Notes: generated by a model from the sequence alone, not told the origin. A stretch of DNA of 29,140 nucleotides from an uncultured cyanobacterium (GCA_937121005.1 CAKZKB010000603.1:1-29140); one strand, 5' to 3'; numbered from the stretch's first letter, positions 1 to 8,126 are shown. Translations and numbers: made by a program.

Positions 1-125
1 CCCCCAATCCCCCAACCCCCCAACCTAAAACTGGACACTGGACACTGGTCACTGATTATCCCCCTAATCCCCCAATCCCCCAATCCCCCAACCTAATACC
101 TAATACCTAAAACCTAATCCCTAAA
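1..125. repeat. Composite of short tandem repeats downstream of psb27
   Basis: This gene-free segment is almost entirely simple repeats. It has C-rich octamers of the type CCCCCAAT (1-24 and 60-90), three heptamers of CTGGACA type (31-51), and five heptamers of ACCTAAT type (91-125). Heptameric STRR families are known from filamentous cyanobacteria. On the minus strand, which encodes psb27, the C-rich part reads as runs of G and would lie in the psb27 3' untranslated region. No function can be read from the sequence. Confidence 0.8.
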
Positions 126-533
126 CTAGGCTCCCCGCTTCAGAGCGGCTTCCACTTGGCGAAACTCTTGCTCTAAGCGCGTTTTGAGCTTGTCGGACAG
201 GGGACGGTTGCCGTAGGAGTTGTAAAATCCGGCCAGGGAGTTGAGGGCTGTCCGCATGGTGGTAAAGGAGGGTAAGTTACTCACCGAGTCGTCGCGACGG
301 TACAGGGCAATATAGTCGTTAATTTTTTCGCGTGCGTCGGCTTGGGCCTCGCCTTTCTCCGGATCTGCCTCGGGCAATTCGATCGCGGTTCTGAGGCTCT
401 CGACCAACGCCAGGGTATCGTTGGAGTAGTTACCGCTCAACCCGGATCCGGGGGCGCAACCGCTCAACCCAATGGCGACAACGAGGACGAGGGCGAACAA
501 GCCCGATAGCAGCCGTGACAGAAATGATTTCAT
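126..533 (-). CDS. psb27: Photosystem II assembly lipoprotein Psb27
   Basis: This 135-residue protein is recognised as Psb27, the lumenal lipoprotein that binds CP43 in assembling or damaged PSII and keeps the oxygen-evolving extrinsic proteins off until the manganese cluster is built. A hydrophobic signal (residues 5-22) is followed by a lipobox L-S-G-C with the lipidated cysteine at residue 26. The rest is the helical Psb27 domain, including the family-like stretch around DYIALYRRDD and the ending with many charged residues. The length matches the family. An upstream in-frame ATG would add 147 residues, but the start at 533 is clear: it begins the signal peptide and has AGGTGA about 5 bases upstream. 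It lies 131 bases downstream of the hydrolase gene on the same strand and probably has its own promoter. Confidence 0.95.
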   Translation of the reverse strand: MKSFLSRLLSGLFALVLVVAIGLSGCAPGSGLSGNYSNDTLALVESLRTAIELPEADPEKGEAQADAREKINDYIALYRRDDSVSNLPSFTTMRTALNSLAGFYNSYGNRPLSDKLKTRLEQEFRQVEAALKRGA

Positions 534-549
534 AAATATCACCTGAAGT

Positions 550-578
550 CTTTTAGTTCGGTGGCAACTTCTCGGCAA
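550..578 (-). promoter_or_regulatory. Candidate psb27 promoter
   Basis: On the minus strand TTGCCG (573-578) and TAAAAG (550-555) are separated by 17 bases, resembling a sigma-70 type promoter. This leaves only a short leader that still includes the ribosome binding site. It is a pattern match only. Confidence 0.3.
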
Positions 579-664
579 CGAGCGAGCGCGTACAGTCGAT
601 CGCGCTGCGGACTCCGTTGGAAAATTGCACCATCCTAAAGGGATCTTACCGGAAAATGGGGATC

Positions 665-1270
665 TTAACTCGATCGCGTCTCTAGGATGGCGATCGCGGC
701 CGCAATGGCGCGATCGTCGCGTACCATCATCGCATGAGCAAAAATATTTAATTTCACTTCCCGACCCCATGGCAAGCGAGCGTTCTCGGAGGGGACAACA
801 ATAAAATCCCAAGTCGTCCACAAAAATGCGATGGGAATTTTGGATAATACTCCTAAATCTCGATTTAACTGTTCTAAAAATGCGCTTCCCGGACGCATTT
901 GGGCGATGGTTTTGTGGGGTAACAAGCGAGCGAGATGGGTTCCGTAGTGGGGAGTGGCGATCGTCACGAAACAATTGACCCGATCGCGGCCGCCAAGTTG
1001 CTGCAAGTAGTAACGCGCCACCAGTCCTCCCATGCTCAACCCGACCAAAGAAAAGGGACAGGTTTTGGGTAAGGCGCGATCGATAAATGCTGCCAGTTGG
1101 GCCGCCATGTTTTCTAACCCCAACTGCGCTCTCTCACTTTTTAAATTGGGAGCAAAAACCGTAAACCCCTCTCGCTCTAAAGCGGCGACCAGTTTGCGAA
1201 ATACTGCCGACTGTCGAAACAAACCATGTACCAAAACAACGGAGCGATTTTCTGTTGGCGATGGCAACAT
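665..1270 (-). CDS. Alpha/beta hydrolase (lipase/esterase-like)
   Basis: This 201-residue small cytoplasmic alpha/beta hydrolase resembles bacterial triacylglycerol lipases and PGAP1-like esterases. An oxyanion-hole HG is at residues 15-16 (VLVHG). The nucleophile elbow G-L-S-M-G-G puts the serine at 79. A likely acid is Asp155 (TTWD) and a likely catalytic histidine is His179 (FAHAMM). There is no signal peptide. The HG motif lies so close to the N-terminus that the ATG at 1270 must be about right, although no free Shine-Dalgarno precedes it. Instead an intrinsic terminator ends 2 bases upstream. The gene lies 57 bases downstream of the DUF928 gene on the same strand, so it is probably read at reduced level by readthrough or from an unseen promoter. 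The substrate is unknown. Confidence 0.82.
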   Translation of the reverse strand: MLPSPTENRSVVLVHGLFRQSAVFRKLVAALEREGFTVFAPNLKSERAQLGLENMAAQLAAFIDRALPKTCPFSLVGLSMGGLVARYYLQQLGGRDRVNCFVTIATPHYGTHLARLLPHKTIAQMRPGSAFLEQLNRDLGVLSKIPIAFLWTTWDFIVVPSENARLPWGREVKLNIFAHAMMVRDDRAIAAAIAILETRSS

Positions 1271-1272
1271 AC

Positions 1273-1299
1273 AAAAAATCCCCGCTTTCGGCGCGGGGA
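1273..1299 (-). terminator. Rho-independent terminator between DUF928 gene and hydrolase gene
   Basis: Read on the minus strand, a perfect 7-bp GC-rich stem (1293-1299 pairing with 1279-1285) with a 7-base loop is followed directly by six U (1273-1278). This is a textbook intrinsic terminator for the DUF928 transcript. The U-tract ends 2 bases before the hydrolase ATG, so it also forms the translation initiation region of that gene. The GGGGA of the stem is the only Shine-Dalgarno-like stretch available to it. Confidence 0.8.
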
Positions 1300-1327
1300 C
1301 AAGAGCAAACAGTAAACGTCATTGAAC

Positions 1328-2131
1328 TTAACGAGCGCTAATGATAGACGCATTAGCGTATTCGCCGAGTCCGACTTGTTCGAGCAGGGTCGTCCATTGT
1401 TCGGTAGCGCCCATGGCTTTCGCTTCAGCCAAAGCATCGTACCAAACGGCTGCGTCGCGATAGGCTTGTTGGCGTTGTTCGGGATTTAACCCGTCTACCG
1501 ACACATCAGTGCGCTGCAACCAACCACTGGTAAACAGATCGTTCGAGCGGTCGGCCGGCTCGCAGATGACCGAGAAGTACCAAACATAGAACTCACCCAT
1601 TTCTAGGGATTCGTTCAATTTAGACGGATCGATGGTGTATTCTAAGATGCCAGAGGCTGCGGGGGCTTCAAATCTGTCTATATAAATATTTTCGGGCGCA
1701 GACGCATCAATGTCGCCGCCCTCGACCTTCTGCAAGACAAATTCGATCTCTGGGGTCGTTTCTACAGAGGACTGGGCTTCAGCATTGGCTTCCAAATAGA
1801 AGTACAATGTCGGTGCGTCTGCTGCGGTGGCCCCGTAAACGGAAACCGAATTTTCTTCAGTCGCTTGGGCGTTGGGAACCAGTGCCGTAAGACGATTGTA
1901 AGCGCAATGATTGCCCCGCGTTCCGCCACCTTCGCGACGGCCGGGCAAGTCGAGATCGCCCGGTGGATCGTAAGCATTGAGCGTACCGTTAGGGATTTCG
2001 CCACCGAAGCTGTTCCCCAGACGAACGGGTGCGGCTTCTTTGCTGGCAATACTGGCGCTAACGGGAATCGCCAAACCCAAGGACAGGGCTAGCGACAGAG
2101 GTATCAGTCGGGAAAATTTTGTTGGTGCCAT
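1328..2131 (-). CDS. DUF928 family exported protein (copy 1)
   Basis: This 267-residue protein is recognised as the cyanobacterial DUF928 family. A signal peptide occupies residues 1-27 (hydrophobic PLSLALSLGLAIP, then VSASIA). The mature part has the family features: a GRREGGGTRG-type glycine/arginine turn, a conserved Cys in CAYNRLTALVPN, an aromatic YFYLEA strand, a WYFSVIC strand, a WLQR motif, and a C-terminal helical part with AAVWYDALAEA and LLEQVGL. Function is unknown; members are predicted periplasmic and often sit near CHASE2, CHAT or TPR genes. The start at 2131 was chosen over an ATG 15 codons upstream because it places the signal peptide at the N-terminus. A second member lies at 24995-25738. 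A promoter (2300-2328) and terminator (1273-1299) bracket it as its own transcription unit. Confidence 0.85.
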   Translation of the reverse strand: MAPTKFSRLIPLSLALSLGLAIPVSASIASKEAAPVRLGNSFGGEIPNGTLNAYDPPGDLDLPGRREGGGTRGNHCAYNRLTALVPNAQATEENSVSVYGATAADAPTLYFYLEANAEAQSSVETTPEIEFVLQKVEGGDIDASAPENIYIDRFEAPAASGILEYTIDPSKLNESLEMGEFYVWYFSVICEPADRSNDLFTSGWLQRTDVSVDGLNPEQRQQAYRDAAVWYDALAEAKAMGATEQWTTLLEQVGLGEYANASIISAR

Positions 2132-2299
2132 AATTCGCGTTCTCACTTTGTCGATCGATCGCCGAGCAGTTAACACCGAGATAGCGCTGTGTGTTAGGTA
2201 CGATCGCTGCTCCGGTCAGATCCGGTAGCGCGTGTCCGATTAAATGTCCGTTTTCGATCCACCCCCCAGTGGATGCGGGTGCAAACTACTCTTAGGTCA

Positions 2300-2328
2300 A
2301 TTATAGTTCATTGGTGGTAGATCGCCAA
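2300..2328 (-). promoter_or_regulatory. Promoter of DUF928 gene (copy 1)
   Basis: On the minus strand TTGGCG (2323-2328) is followed after exactly 17 bases by a perfect TATAAT (2300-2305). This predicts a leader of about 165 bases before the ATG at 2131. On the plus strand a TACAAT lies close by (2332-2337), but without a well-spaced -35 box. Confidence 0.55.
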
Positions 2329-2751
2329 GTATACAATAGTGCGATTGGCATAACTTTAGTGTGAGTTGGGACACACTCGCTCCTCTCATGGATAGAGAGA
2401 TCCGGTTTCTGAGGGCAGAATTAGCATTTTTAAGGGAAACGATTGCAAAAGCTCATGTTTCCTGCCCGGACGTTCGACCGAACTGACCCGCAAACCCGAT
2501 CGCTCGTGCGAGTTGCGTCATTCGATTTTAGATTTTGCGGAAAGTTGGGGGTGTAGATTTTCTTCCCCGCAAACTTTCCAAGGCTCAAGGCGAATTGGAG
2601 CGTTGGCGTAGCCTGTACGCAGCGCTTAGCGACACGCCTCTACAAATACCATAACTGTTCAGCCCGATCTGATATGAAACAGACCCATCCTAAACAGTAA
2701 CAAATGTAACAAATTTTAATCCGTACTTGTACGCATCAGTCTGCGATCGAG

Positions 2752-2760
2752 TGATATAAT
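2752..2760 (+). promoter_or_regulatory. Extended -10 promoter of the porin gene
   Basis: TGA followed by a perfect TATAAT (2755-2760) forms an extended -10 element about 40 bases before the porin ATG. No good -35 box lies at 17 bases, as is usual for extended -10 promoters. A TGAGGA ribosome binding site follows at about 2789. No convincing Fur box was seen, although related porins are often iron-regulated. Confidence 0.5.
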
Positions 2761-2800
2761 CACCAGCATCCTTTTTCTATGACTTGTGTGAGGAAACGTC

Positions 2801-4483
2801 ATGAAGTCGATCGATCGCGGGTGTCTTTCCTTGACGACCATTGTCGCTGCCGGCCTTGCTGTCAGTTCTCCTGCTTTAGCCGAAGCGAAAAACGGTCTCG
2901 AACTCAAAAATAACGACAAAACCCCCGAAACCCACGCACCGCCAGCACTCCCCACTGCGAACAACGACTTACCCCAGTACCAATTGGGTCAAATTCGCTC
3001 CGTAGACGAGTTTTCCGACATTCCCCCCGGCCACTGGGCTCGTGACGCGATCGTCAACCTCGTCGAGCGTTACGACTGTCTGGCCGGGTATCCCGACGGC
3101 ACGTTCCGGGGCAACCGCACCCTGACTCGCTACGAATTTGCCACTGCCCTCGATGCTTGCGTAGACAGCATTCGGGGCCAACTGGCGGGGGGCGGCGAGT
3201 TGCCCGATATGGACTTAGACACCATCGATCGCCTGCAAGCGGACTTCGCCGCCGAACTGGCCCAACTGCGGGGTCGGGTTGACAGCCTCGAAGATCGGGT
3301 CGCCTTCCTCGAAGACCACCAATTCTCCACCACCACCAAACTCTCGGGACGGGTGGAAATGAGTATGGTGCAAGCCTTCGGCGATCGTCAAGCCGTCCCC
3401 TCGGGCAACGAACCCACCGAAGGTCTCGATACCCAAGTGATTTTGGGCGGAACTGCTATCCTTTATCTCGACACCAGTTTTAGTGGCGAAGATCTCCTCA
3501 GTGCAACTCTTGTTGGGGGCAACCTCACCTTTTACGGTGAAGGTGTCACTGGAACTAACATGACTGGGTTGGTTTACGGAGTCAATACCTCCGGGGGGAT
3601 CGATCGCAACACGGGAAGCGATATTCTTTTGAGTACCCTCACTTACAAGTTTCCCCTCGGCGATCGCGGGCAAGCGATGATTGCAGCCAACAACGGCTTT
3701 TTCGATTCTATCCTTACTAACTACAACTACGCCGAAACCATTTCTCTGTTCAATACGGGCAACCTGACCTATTTCCGGGGGGCTGGTAGTGGAGTCGGAT
3801 TTAACTACCAGCTTAGCGATACCATCGACTTTGGAGCCGTTTATCTAGCCGGATCCCCCGATGCTTCTAGTCCCCAACTCGGTCGCGGACTTTTTAACGG
3901 TCAGTATTCGGCCATGACTCAAGTAGCCTGGAAACCCAGCGATGCGTTTCACGCCACCGCTTCCTACGGTCACTACTACTCCCCCGAACCCGGTAGTTCT
4001 TCGACTAACATTACTGGATTTACGGGCAGTCAATACGCTCAGTTACCCTTTGGCAGTTCCACCGCTACGTCCTCGGATATCTACAGTCTCGACTTGGGGT
4101 TTCGGTTCTCCGATACCTTTGATATTGCCAGTTGGTTCGGCTATATTACTGCCGAAGCTGAGTCGTCTTTCGCTGGCGGTTCTCGCGGCGACAACGCTGA
4201 AATGTGGTACGGTGCTTTGGCCGGTCGCCTAATCGATTTGGGTGTCGAAGGTAGCGAATTGGTGGCAGTGGTTGGCATTCCCCCGAAAGTGACCGACAAC
4301 GATTTTGCCGTTCGCGAAGACGATGACACTTCCATCCACTTAGAAGCCTACTATACTTTCCCCATTGATGAGGGACAAAACGTCTGGATTACGCCAGGGT
4401 TTATTGGCATTCTCAACCCAGAACACAACAACGAAAACAACGATATCTGGATAGGAACCCTATCGCTGTCGCTGTATTTCTAG
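2801..4483 (+). CDS. SLH-domain outer-membrane porin, iron-uptake/OprB type
   Basis: This 560-residue protein belongs to the cyanobacterial SLH-OprB porins, annotated as iron uptake porins. A signal peptide ends near residue 27 (SSPALA). An SLH domain (about 68-122) carries the typical FSDIPPGHWARDAI, LVERYDCLAGYPDG and R-x-LTRYEFA motifs, and binds the wall-linked polymer. A short coiled coil (about 140-172, heptads around LRGRVDSLEDRVAFLE) is followed by a carbohydrate-selective-porin type beta-barrel (about 178-560). The barrel ends in LSLYF with the C-terminal phenylalanine needed for outer-membrane insertion. Members form the main diffusion channels of cyanobacterial outer membranes and several are linked to inorganic iron uptake. 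Substrate cannot be read here. TGAGGA precedes the ATG. Confidence 0.93.
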   Translation: MKSIDRGCLSLTTIVAAGLAVSSPALAEAKNGLELKNNDKTPETHAPPALPTANNDLPQYQLGQIRSVDEFSDIPPGHWARDAIVNLVERYDCLAGYPDGTFRGNRTLTRYEFATALDACVDSIRGQLAGGGELPDMDLDTIDRLQADFAAELAQLRGRVDSLEDRVAFLEDHQFSTTTKLSGRVEMSMVQAFGDRQAVPSGNEPTEGLDTQVILGGTAILYLDTSFSGEDLLSATLVGGNLTFYGEGVTGTNMTGLVYGVNTSGGIDRNTGSDILLSTLTYKFPLGDRGQAMIAANNGFFDSILTNYNYAETISLFNTGNLTYFRGAGSGVGFNYQLSDTIDFGAVYLAGSPDASSPQLGRGLFNGQYSAMTQVAWKPSDAFHATASYGHYYSPEPGSSSTNITGFTGSQYAQLPFGSSTATSSDIYSLDLGFRFSDTFDIASWFGYITAEAESSFAGGSRGDNAEMWYGALAGRLIDLGVEGSELVAVVGIPPKVTDNDFAVREDDDTSIHLEAYYTFPIDEGQNVWITPGFIGILNPEHNNENNDIWIGTLSLSLYF

Positions 4484-4488
4484 CAATT

Positions 4489-4515
4489 AAACGCGATCGC
4501 GGTTTGGTAGCTACC
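4489..4515 (+). terminator. Possible terminator after the porin gene
   Basis: Two adjacent palindromes lie 6 bases past the porin stop: AAAC-GCGATCGC-GGTTT (4489-4505, one bulged G) and the perfect GGTAGCTACC (4506-4515). There is no U-tract, and the first contains a HIP1 octamer, so the terminator role is a guess. Confidence 0.25.
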
Positions 4516-4544
4516 GTTTCGCCAGTTGCCAAGCTGCGATCGCC

Positions 4545-5336
4545 ATGAAGACGAAAGATGATACAATCGAAGCAAAGCGATCGATCCCTACTGATATGGT
4601 TAACCTTTCTCACCCCCGGCAGAAAACGCTGCCCACCATGTACGATCTGCCCAGCGAAGAAGTAGGAGAACCCGGTTTGCCCGACCAATTTCATCCCCTA
4701 CAAGCCGAACTGCTGCGGCTGACATTCGTACCGCGTACCTACGATCGCGATCGCGTTTTCTCAGCCATGGATCTGAACATCTATTACGACGAAAACCATA
4801 CCCGACGCTACAAACGTCCCGATTGGTTTGGAGTCGTGGGAGTGCCGCGATTGTATGCAGAACGGGAGTTGCGATTGAGTTACGTCATATGGCAAGAAAG
4901 GGTGACTCCGTTTATTATAGTAGAGTTATTGTCTCCCAGTACCCAAGCTCAAGATCTGGGAGAAGTTGCCGCCGATGAAGATGGAAAACCCACAAAATGG
5001 GAGGTTTACGAGCAAATCTTGAAAGTCCCCTACTACGCGGTTTACGACCGCGAACAGGATAAGTTTCGGGCGTTTCATTTAGAGGGCGATCGCTATCGAG
5101 AATTAGAGCTTGCCGATAAGCGATTGTGGCTAGAAGAACTGCAATTAGGATTGGGATTGTGGCAAGGAAATTATGAGGGGGTCGATCGCCTGTGGTTGCG
5201 CTTTTGCGATGCAGATAACAACTGGATACCGACTCCAGAGGAACGAGAACGACAAGAGAAAGAACAGGCACTACAACGAGCAGAACGCTTGGAAGCCTTT
5301 CTGCGAGCTAATAACATCGACCCCGACGCGATATAA
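4545..5336 (+). CDS. Uma2 family (DUF820) restriction-endonuclease-fold protein
   Basis: This 263-residue member of the Uma2/DUF820 PD-(D/E)XK nuclease-like family is of a kind present in dozens of copies in filamentous cyanobacterial genomes. Putative active-site residues are in place: Asp93 in KRPDWFGVV, Glu127 in FIIVELLSPST, and a lysine around 148-151 (GKPTKWEVYEQ). This is followed by the family's YYAVYDRE strand and a C-terminal charged helix (about 230-256). Function is unproven for the family; a nuclease role is inferred from fold and residues. Four in-frame ATG codons (residues 1, 18, 32 and later) lack clear Shine-Dalgarno sequences, so the start may be 50-95 bases downstream. It is convergent with the LCP gene with only 7 bases between stop codons and no terminator in between. 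Confidence 0.85.
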   Translation: MKTKDDTIEAKRSIPTDMVNLSHPRQKTLPTMYDLPSEEVGEPGLPDQFHPLQAELLRLTFVPRTYDRDRVFSAMDLNIYYDENHTRRYKRPDWFGVVGVPRLYAERELRLSYVIWQERVTPFIIVELLSPSTQAQDLGEVAADEDGKPTKWEVYEQILKVPYYAVYDREQDKFRAFHLEGDRYRELELADKRLWLEELQLGLGLWQGNYEGVDRLWLRFCDADNNWIPTPEERERQEKEQALQRAERLEAFLRANNIDPDAI

Positions 5337-5343
5337 AGAGTTA

Positions 5344-6801
5344 TCAGTCGTAGCGATCCGAAGATCGATCGTCCTCAATGGTGGTCGATCGCTCGTTAAA
5401 AAGACGATAGTAGCGACGCACCCAATCGCGACCGATACGAATGGTAATATCCGATCGCAAATTGCCCGTACTCTCGACGCGCACTTCCCCAAAACCAAGA
5501 TCCCGTTGCAACTGTCGGGCCATTTCGGCGTTACCATTTTGAGCGATAATGCTCGTGGTTTCGACGGGATAATCCCAAGACCGATCGATGTACGCCCCGG
5601 TATAGCCTTCGTCTAAAAGTTCAGCAATCAGCGCATCTGTGGCCTCGGCATCGTCGCTGCTATCTTGAATTGCCACGCGCAAGTATGCCGGATCGATATC
5701 CTCTTGAGCATACCAGTCTTGCAGTTCGGAATTGCGATCGAAATGACGCGCCATCATCTCGTCAATGCGATCGTAGTCTGGCAACCAATAACTAAGGCCA
5801 TCGTACTCGCCCGGATTGTTAAAGTCTCCTGGCAACATCAACATTTGTATCTTATCGCGATCGACATCAGTCGCAAACCCCGCCAGTGCGACTAACTCTT
5901 CAACGGTCAAATTCGTATCGATGTGGTCGCGTACCGCATCGATTAACTTCGGCATTCGCACTAAGGTTTTGGGAGTCATTGCCTGTTCCATCAGCGCCCG
6001 CATCAAAATTTGTTGGCGTTGAATGCGGCCGATATCTCCCAGTCCGTCGTGGCGAAAGCGTAAAAACTGTAACGCTTCTTCGCCATCGAGATGCTGTTCT
6101 CCTGCCTTCAAATTGATATACAGATGTTGGGAGTCGTCTTGATATTTCATGTCGTAGGGAACCTGCACTGTCACCCCACCCAAAGCATCGACCAGTTTTT
6201 CTAGCCCCTGCACGTTGACGCGAATGTAGCGATCGATTCCCACGCCGCCTAACACTTCGCTAACGGTTTTAGCCGTCAGCGCCGGGCCGCCAAAGTAGTT
6301 GGCATCGTTGATTTTTGTGTATCCCGTTTCCTCGATCCAAGCGCGAGTATCCCGAGGAATTGAGAGTACCGCCAGCTTGTTTTCTTTAGGATCGAAACGA
6401 ATTAGAAGCAGGGTATCGGCCAAACCGTCGAGAGAGTTAACTAAAGCGTGATATCCCAAGTCTTTGTTCGGTTCTTTGTCGAGATCGGAGGTTAACACCT
6501 TCGTCCCCACGACCAAAATGTTGACCGGGCGCGTCAGTTCCGGTAGCCTCATATTGGTACTGGCCAGTTGCCCTTGATTAAAAATAGCCTGTTCTTCCGG
6601 GCTAAGTCGCGATTGTAGCAACGGCGTACTCGATAGAGAAACCGCTAGCAACGCACCCGCCGTCGCCGACAGCATGGCCACTCCTGTCAAGCCACACCCC
6701 AACCACAACCATTTACCCCAATGGCGTTTGGGAGGTTTGGAGGTTCGTTTGGGGGGCTGAGTGGGTTGAGTCGGGGGAGTGACACGATTTCGAGTTGGCA
6801 C
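5344..6801 (-). CDS. LytR-CpsA-Psr (LCP) family glycopolymer transferase with LytR_C domain
   Basis: This protein of about 485 residues has a proline/lysine-rich cytoplasmic tail, one transmembrane segment (about 35-55), an LCP domain (about 92-271) and a C-terminal LytR_C domain (about 370-465). The LCP domain shows the family landmarks ADTLLLIRFDP, SIPRDTR (Arg/Asp that bind polyprenyl pyrophosphate and Mg) and LRFRHDGLGDIGRIQRQQ. LCP enzymes attach polyprenyl-linked glycopolymers to the cell wall; in cyanobacteria they are thought to act on surface or sheath polysaccharide. Start: an in-frame GTG at 6813 exists, but the GTG at 6801 has GAGG at 6-base spacing and is preferred. The small membrane protein gene upstream ends 22 bases before it, so the two are probably co-transcribed. 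Confidence 0.9.
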   Translation of the reverse strand: MPTRNRVTPPTQPTQPPKRTSKPPKRHWGKWLWLGCGLTGVAMLSATAGALLAVSLSSTPLLQSRLSPEEQAIFNQGQLASTNMRLPELTRPVNILVVGTKVLTSDLDKEPNKDLGYHALVNSLDGLADTLLLIRFDPKENKLAVLSIPRDTRAWIEETGYTKINDANYFGGPALTAKTVSEVLGGVGIDRYIRVNVQGLEKLVDALGGVTVQVPYDMKYQDDSQHLYINLKAGEQHLDGEEALQFLRFRHDGLGDIGRIQRQQILMRALMEQAMTPKTLVRMPKLIDAVRDHIDTNLTVEELVALAGFATDVDRDKIQMLMLPGDFNNPGEYDGLSYWLPDYDRIDEMMARHFDRNSELQDWYAQEDIDPAYLRVAIQDSSDDAEATDALIAELLDEGYTGAYIDRSWDYPVETTSIIAQNGNAEMARQLQRDLGFGEVRVESTGNLRSDITIRIGRDWVRRYYRLFNERSTTIEDDRSSDRYD

Positions 6802-6823
6802 GGAAAACCTCACACACAGAAAT

Positions 6824-7153
6824 TTAGGGTAAGCGATCGCCGATGCGACTCACCCCTGGCAACCAGAGGGGCTGTCGCTTCCACAGACGCATCATAAGCC
6901 CAAAGTTAACCAAAAAGTAAGTCGTCGTCCACACGCTGCTACCTATTAACAGGGGGAGAGTGGGCATTTCCGAAGCGATCGCGCTACCTTGCAGCAAAAA
7001 ATGTCCCGACAGCCACGCCAACGCCAGTATAACAGCGAGGCGGCTGGCAGCTTGGCGATCGGGGGATCCGCGCCGTCTGTACAGCGTCCACAACGACGGG
7101 AAAAAGCCGAAGACGGGGAGAAGGTGGATATAGAGAGAGAGGCGGCTGTGCAT
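6824..7153 (-). CDS. Small membrane protein of unknown function
   Basis: This 109-residue protein has three predicted membrane segments (about 8-24, 38-56, 66-90) joined by a basic loop (YRRRGSPDRQAASR) and ending in a basic tail. I do not recognise the family. It sits directly upstream of the LCP gene on the same strand with 22 bases between them, so a co-transcribed role at the cell envelope is a reasonable inference. The ATG at 7153 has no clear Shine-Dalgarno sequence. It is divergent from the DUF2993 gene across a 233-base spacer. Confidence 0.65.
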   Translation of the reverse strand: MHSRLSLYIHLLPVFGFFPSLWTLYRRRGSPDRQAASRLAVILALAWLSGHFLLQGSAIASEMPTLPLLIGSSVWTTTYFLVNFGLMMRLWKRQPLWLPGVSRIGDRLP

Positions 7154-7345
7154 GGTCAGGTCTTTGGTACTGCTACTCGGTCGCTGAGGGACGGTGAGGA
7201 GTTACAGCCAATGATAGCCGCTTGTTTGTCGAAACGCTAGTTGACATCCTCGCAATGCTTCGGCTAGCACTCAGCAGCAACAGCGCCTCCGATCGGTGGC
7301 ATCTGAATCTCGTAACAAGTATTAACAAAAAAGACCCTATGCCCG

Positions 7346-7354
7346 TGCTACAAT
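7346..7354 (+). promoter_or_regulatory. Candidate extended -10 promoter of the DUF2993 gene
   Basis: TGC followed by TACAAT (7349-7354) forms an extended -10 element 33 bases before the ATG at 7387. A perfect TTGACA at 7241-7246 in the same spacer lacks a good -10 at the right distance. Confidence 0.4.
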
Positions 7355-7386
7355 CGTAGAACCATTGCGCCCTAGACGCTCGCTAC

Positions 7387-8121
7387 ATGGAACTCCTCGC
7401 CCTCATTTTGGCTGGTCTGTTCGCTGGCGTGTCTCCGGCTGGGTTGGTGGGAGAAACGATCGCCGCAGACGCGATCGCGTCTCAACTCGAGTCCGTCGAA
7501 GGAACGCGGGTTCGCATTGATGCGGTTCCGCTTCACAATGTAGCCCGAGGGCGAGTGCAAAAAGTGCGAATTGCCCTGCGCGGTGCGTCTGTGGCCCCAC
7601 TCGCCGCCTATCCCGATGTCGAATTGCGGATCGATCGCCTGGAAGTCGAAACCGACGCGATCGATCTCGACTGGGACAGTTTAGAATTGCGCCAGCCCAT
7701 GCGTGCGGGTGTACGCTTGGTATTGCGCCGCGAAGATCTCGATGCGACGTTACGATCGCTAGTGGAAACCTTTCCAACTTCTGATTACGATCTCGTCGAT
7801 CCGCAGTTAATGTTTCTAGAGGGCGATCGCTTTCGCTTTCAACTCGAAGTCCGCGAAGATGACGGCGATCGGGCCTTAATTATCCTCGAAACTGGAGTCA
7901 ATATTCCCGCCGGCCGGCAAATCGAACTCGTCGATCCCATTGTCCGCGTGGAGGGAGAAGACGCACCCGATCGCCTCTTAGACGATATTACCACCGGACT
8001 CAACAAACGCCTAGATCTGGCCCGACTCGAAGAAGAGGGTTTGTTCGTCCGGATCGTCCGCTTCCAAACTGATGGCGACAACTTAGACATGGCCGCGATC
8101 GTCGGTTTGGAGAGGTTTTAG
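7387..8121 (+). CDS. DUF2993 (LmeA-like) lipid-binding domain protein
   Basis: This 244-residue protein is recognised as DUF2993, related to mycobacterial LmeA, a phospholipid-binding periplasmic protein. The N-terminus is hydrophobic (residues 2-20), a likely signal or anchor. The body alternates strands and helices with family-like stretches: ELRIDRLEVETDAIDLDW in the middle, LVLRREDLDATLR, and a C-terminal repeat of the fold with LARLEEEGLFVRIVRFQTDGDNL. Most cyanobacteria have several paralogues; no reaction is known. Lipid binding is an inference from the family. No Shine-Dalgarno precedes the ATG. Downstream simple repeats separate it from the convergent ArsR gene. Confidence 0.8.
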   Translation: MELLALILAGLFAGVSPAGLVGETIAADAIASQLESVEGTRVRIDAVPLHNVARGRVQKVRIALRGASVAPLAAYPDVELRIDRLEVETDAIDLDWDSLELRQPMRAGVRLVLRREDLDATLRSLVETFPTSDYDLVDPQLMFLEGDRFRFQLEVREDDGDRALIILETGVNIPAGRQIELVDPIVRVEGEDAPDRLLDDITTGLNKRLDLARLEEEGLFVRIVRFQTDGDNLDMAAIVGLERF

Positions 8122-8126
8122 GTTTC

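Larger units (their letters stand above)
2132..2800. other. 669-base intergenic region with hairpin and repeat-like segment
   Basis: This is the divergent spacer between the DUF928 gene and the porin gene. It contains the DUF928 promoter on the minus strand, and a stem-loop at 2539-2579 in which 8 bases pair perfectly (2539-2546 with 2572-2579) followed by a G4/C4 inner stem. At 2597-2641 there is a segment rich in GCGTAGCC / GCTTAGCGACACGCC-type words that resembles dispersed intergenic repeats of cyanobacteria. The porin promoter follows. A 32-codon ORF at 2388-2486 has no ribosome binding site and is not called. No RNA gene was recognised. Confidence 0.6.

Noticed and set aside
126..974. 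Long 282-codon version of psb27
   Set aside because: The extra N-terminus overlaps the hydrolase gene and precedes an obvious lipoprotein signal peptide.
2388..2486. 32-codon ORF (MDREIRFLRAELAFLRE...)
   Set aside because: It has a plausible amphipathic helix but no Shine-Dalgarno, no strong promoter and no recognised family.
2700..2800. Fur box upstream of the porin
   Set aside because: No 19-base GATAAT-type palindrome was found; only TAACAAA direct repeats.
3215..3673. 152-codon antisense ORF in the porin gene
   Set aside because: It is a frame shadow of the strongly biased porin coding sequence.
7241..7246. TTGACA as -35 box for the DUF2993 gene
   Set aside because: No acceptable -10 lies 16-18 bases downstream.
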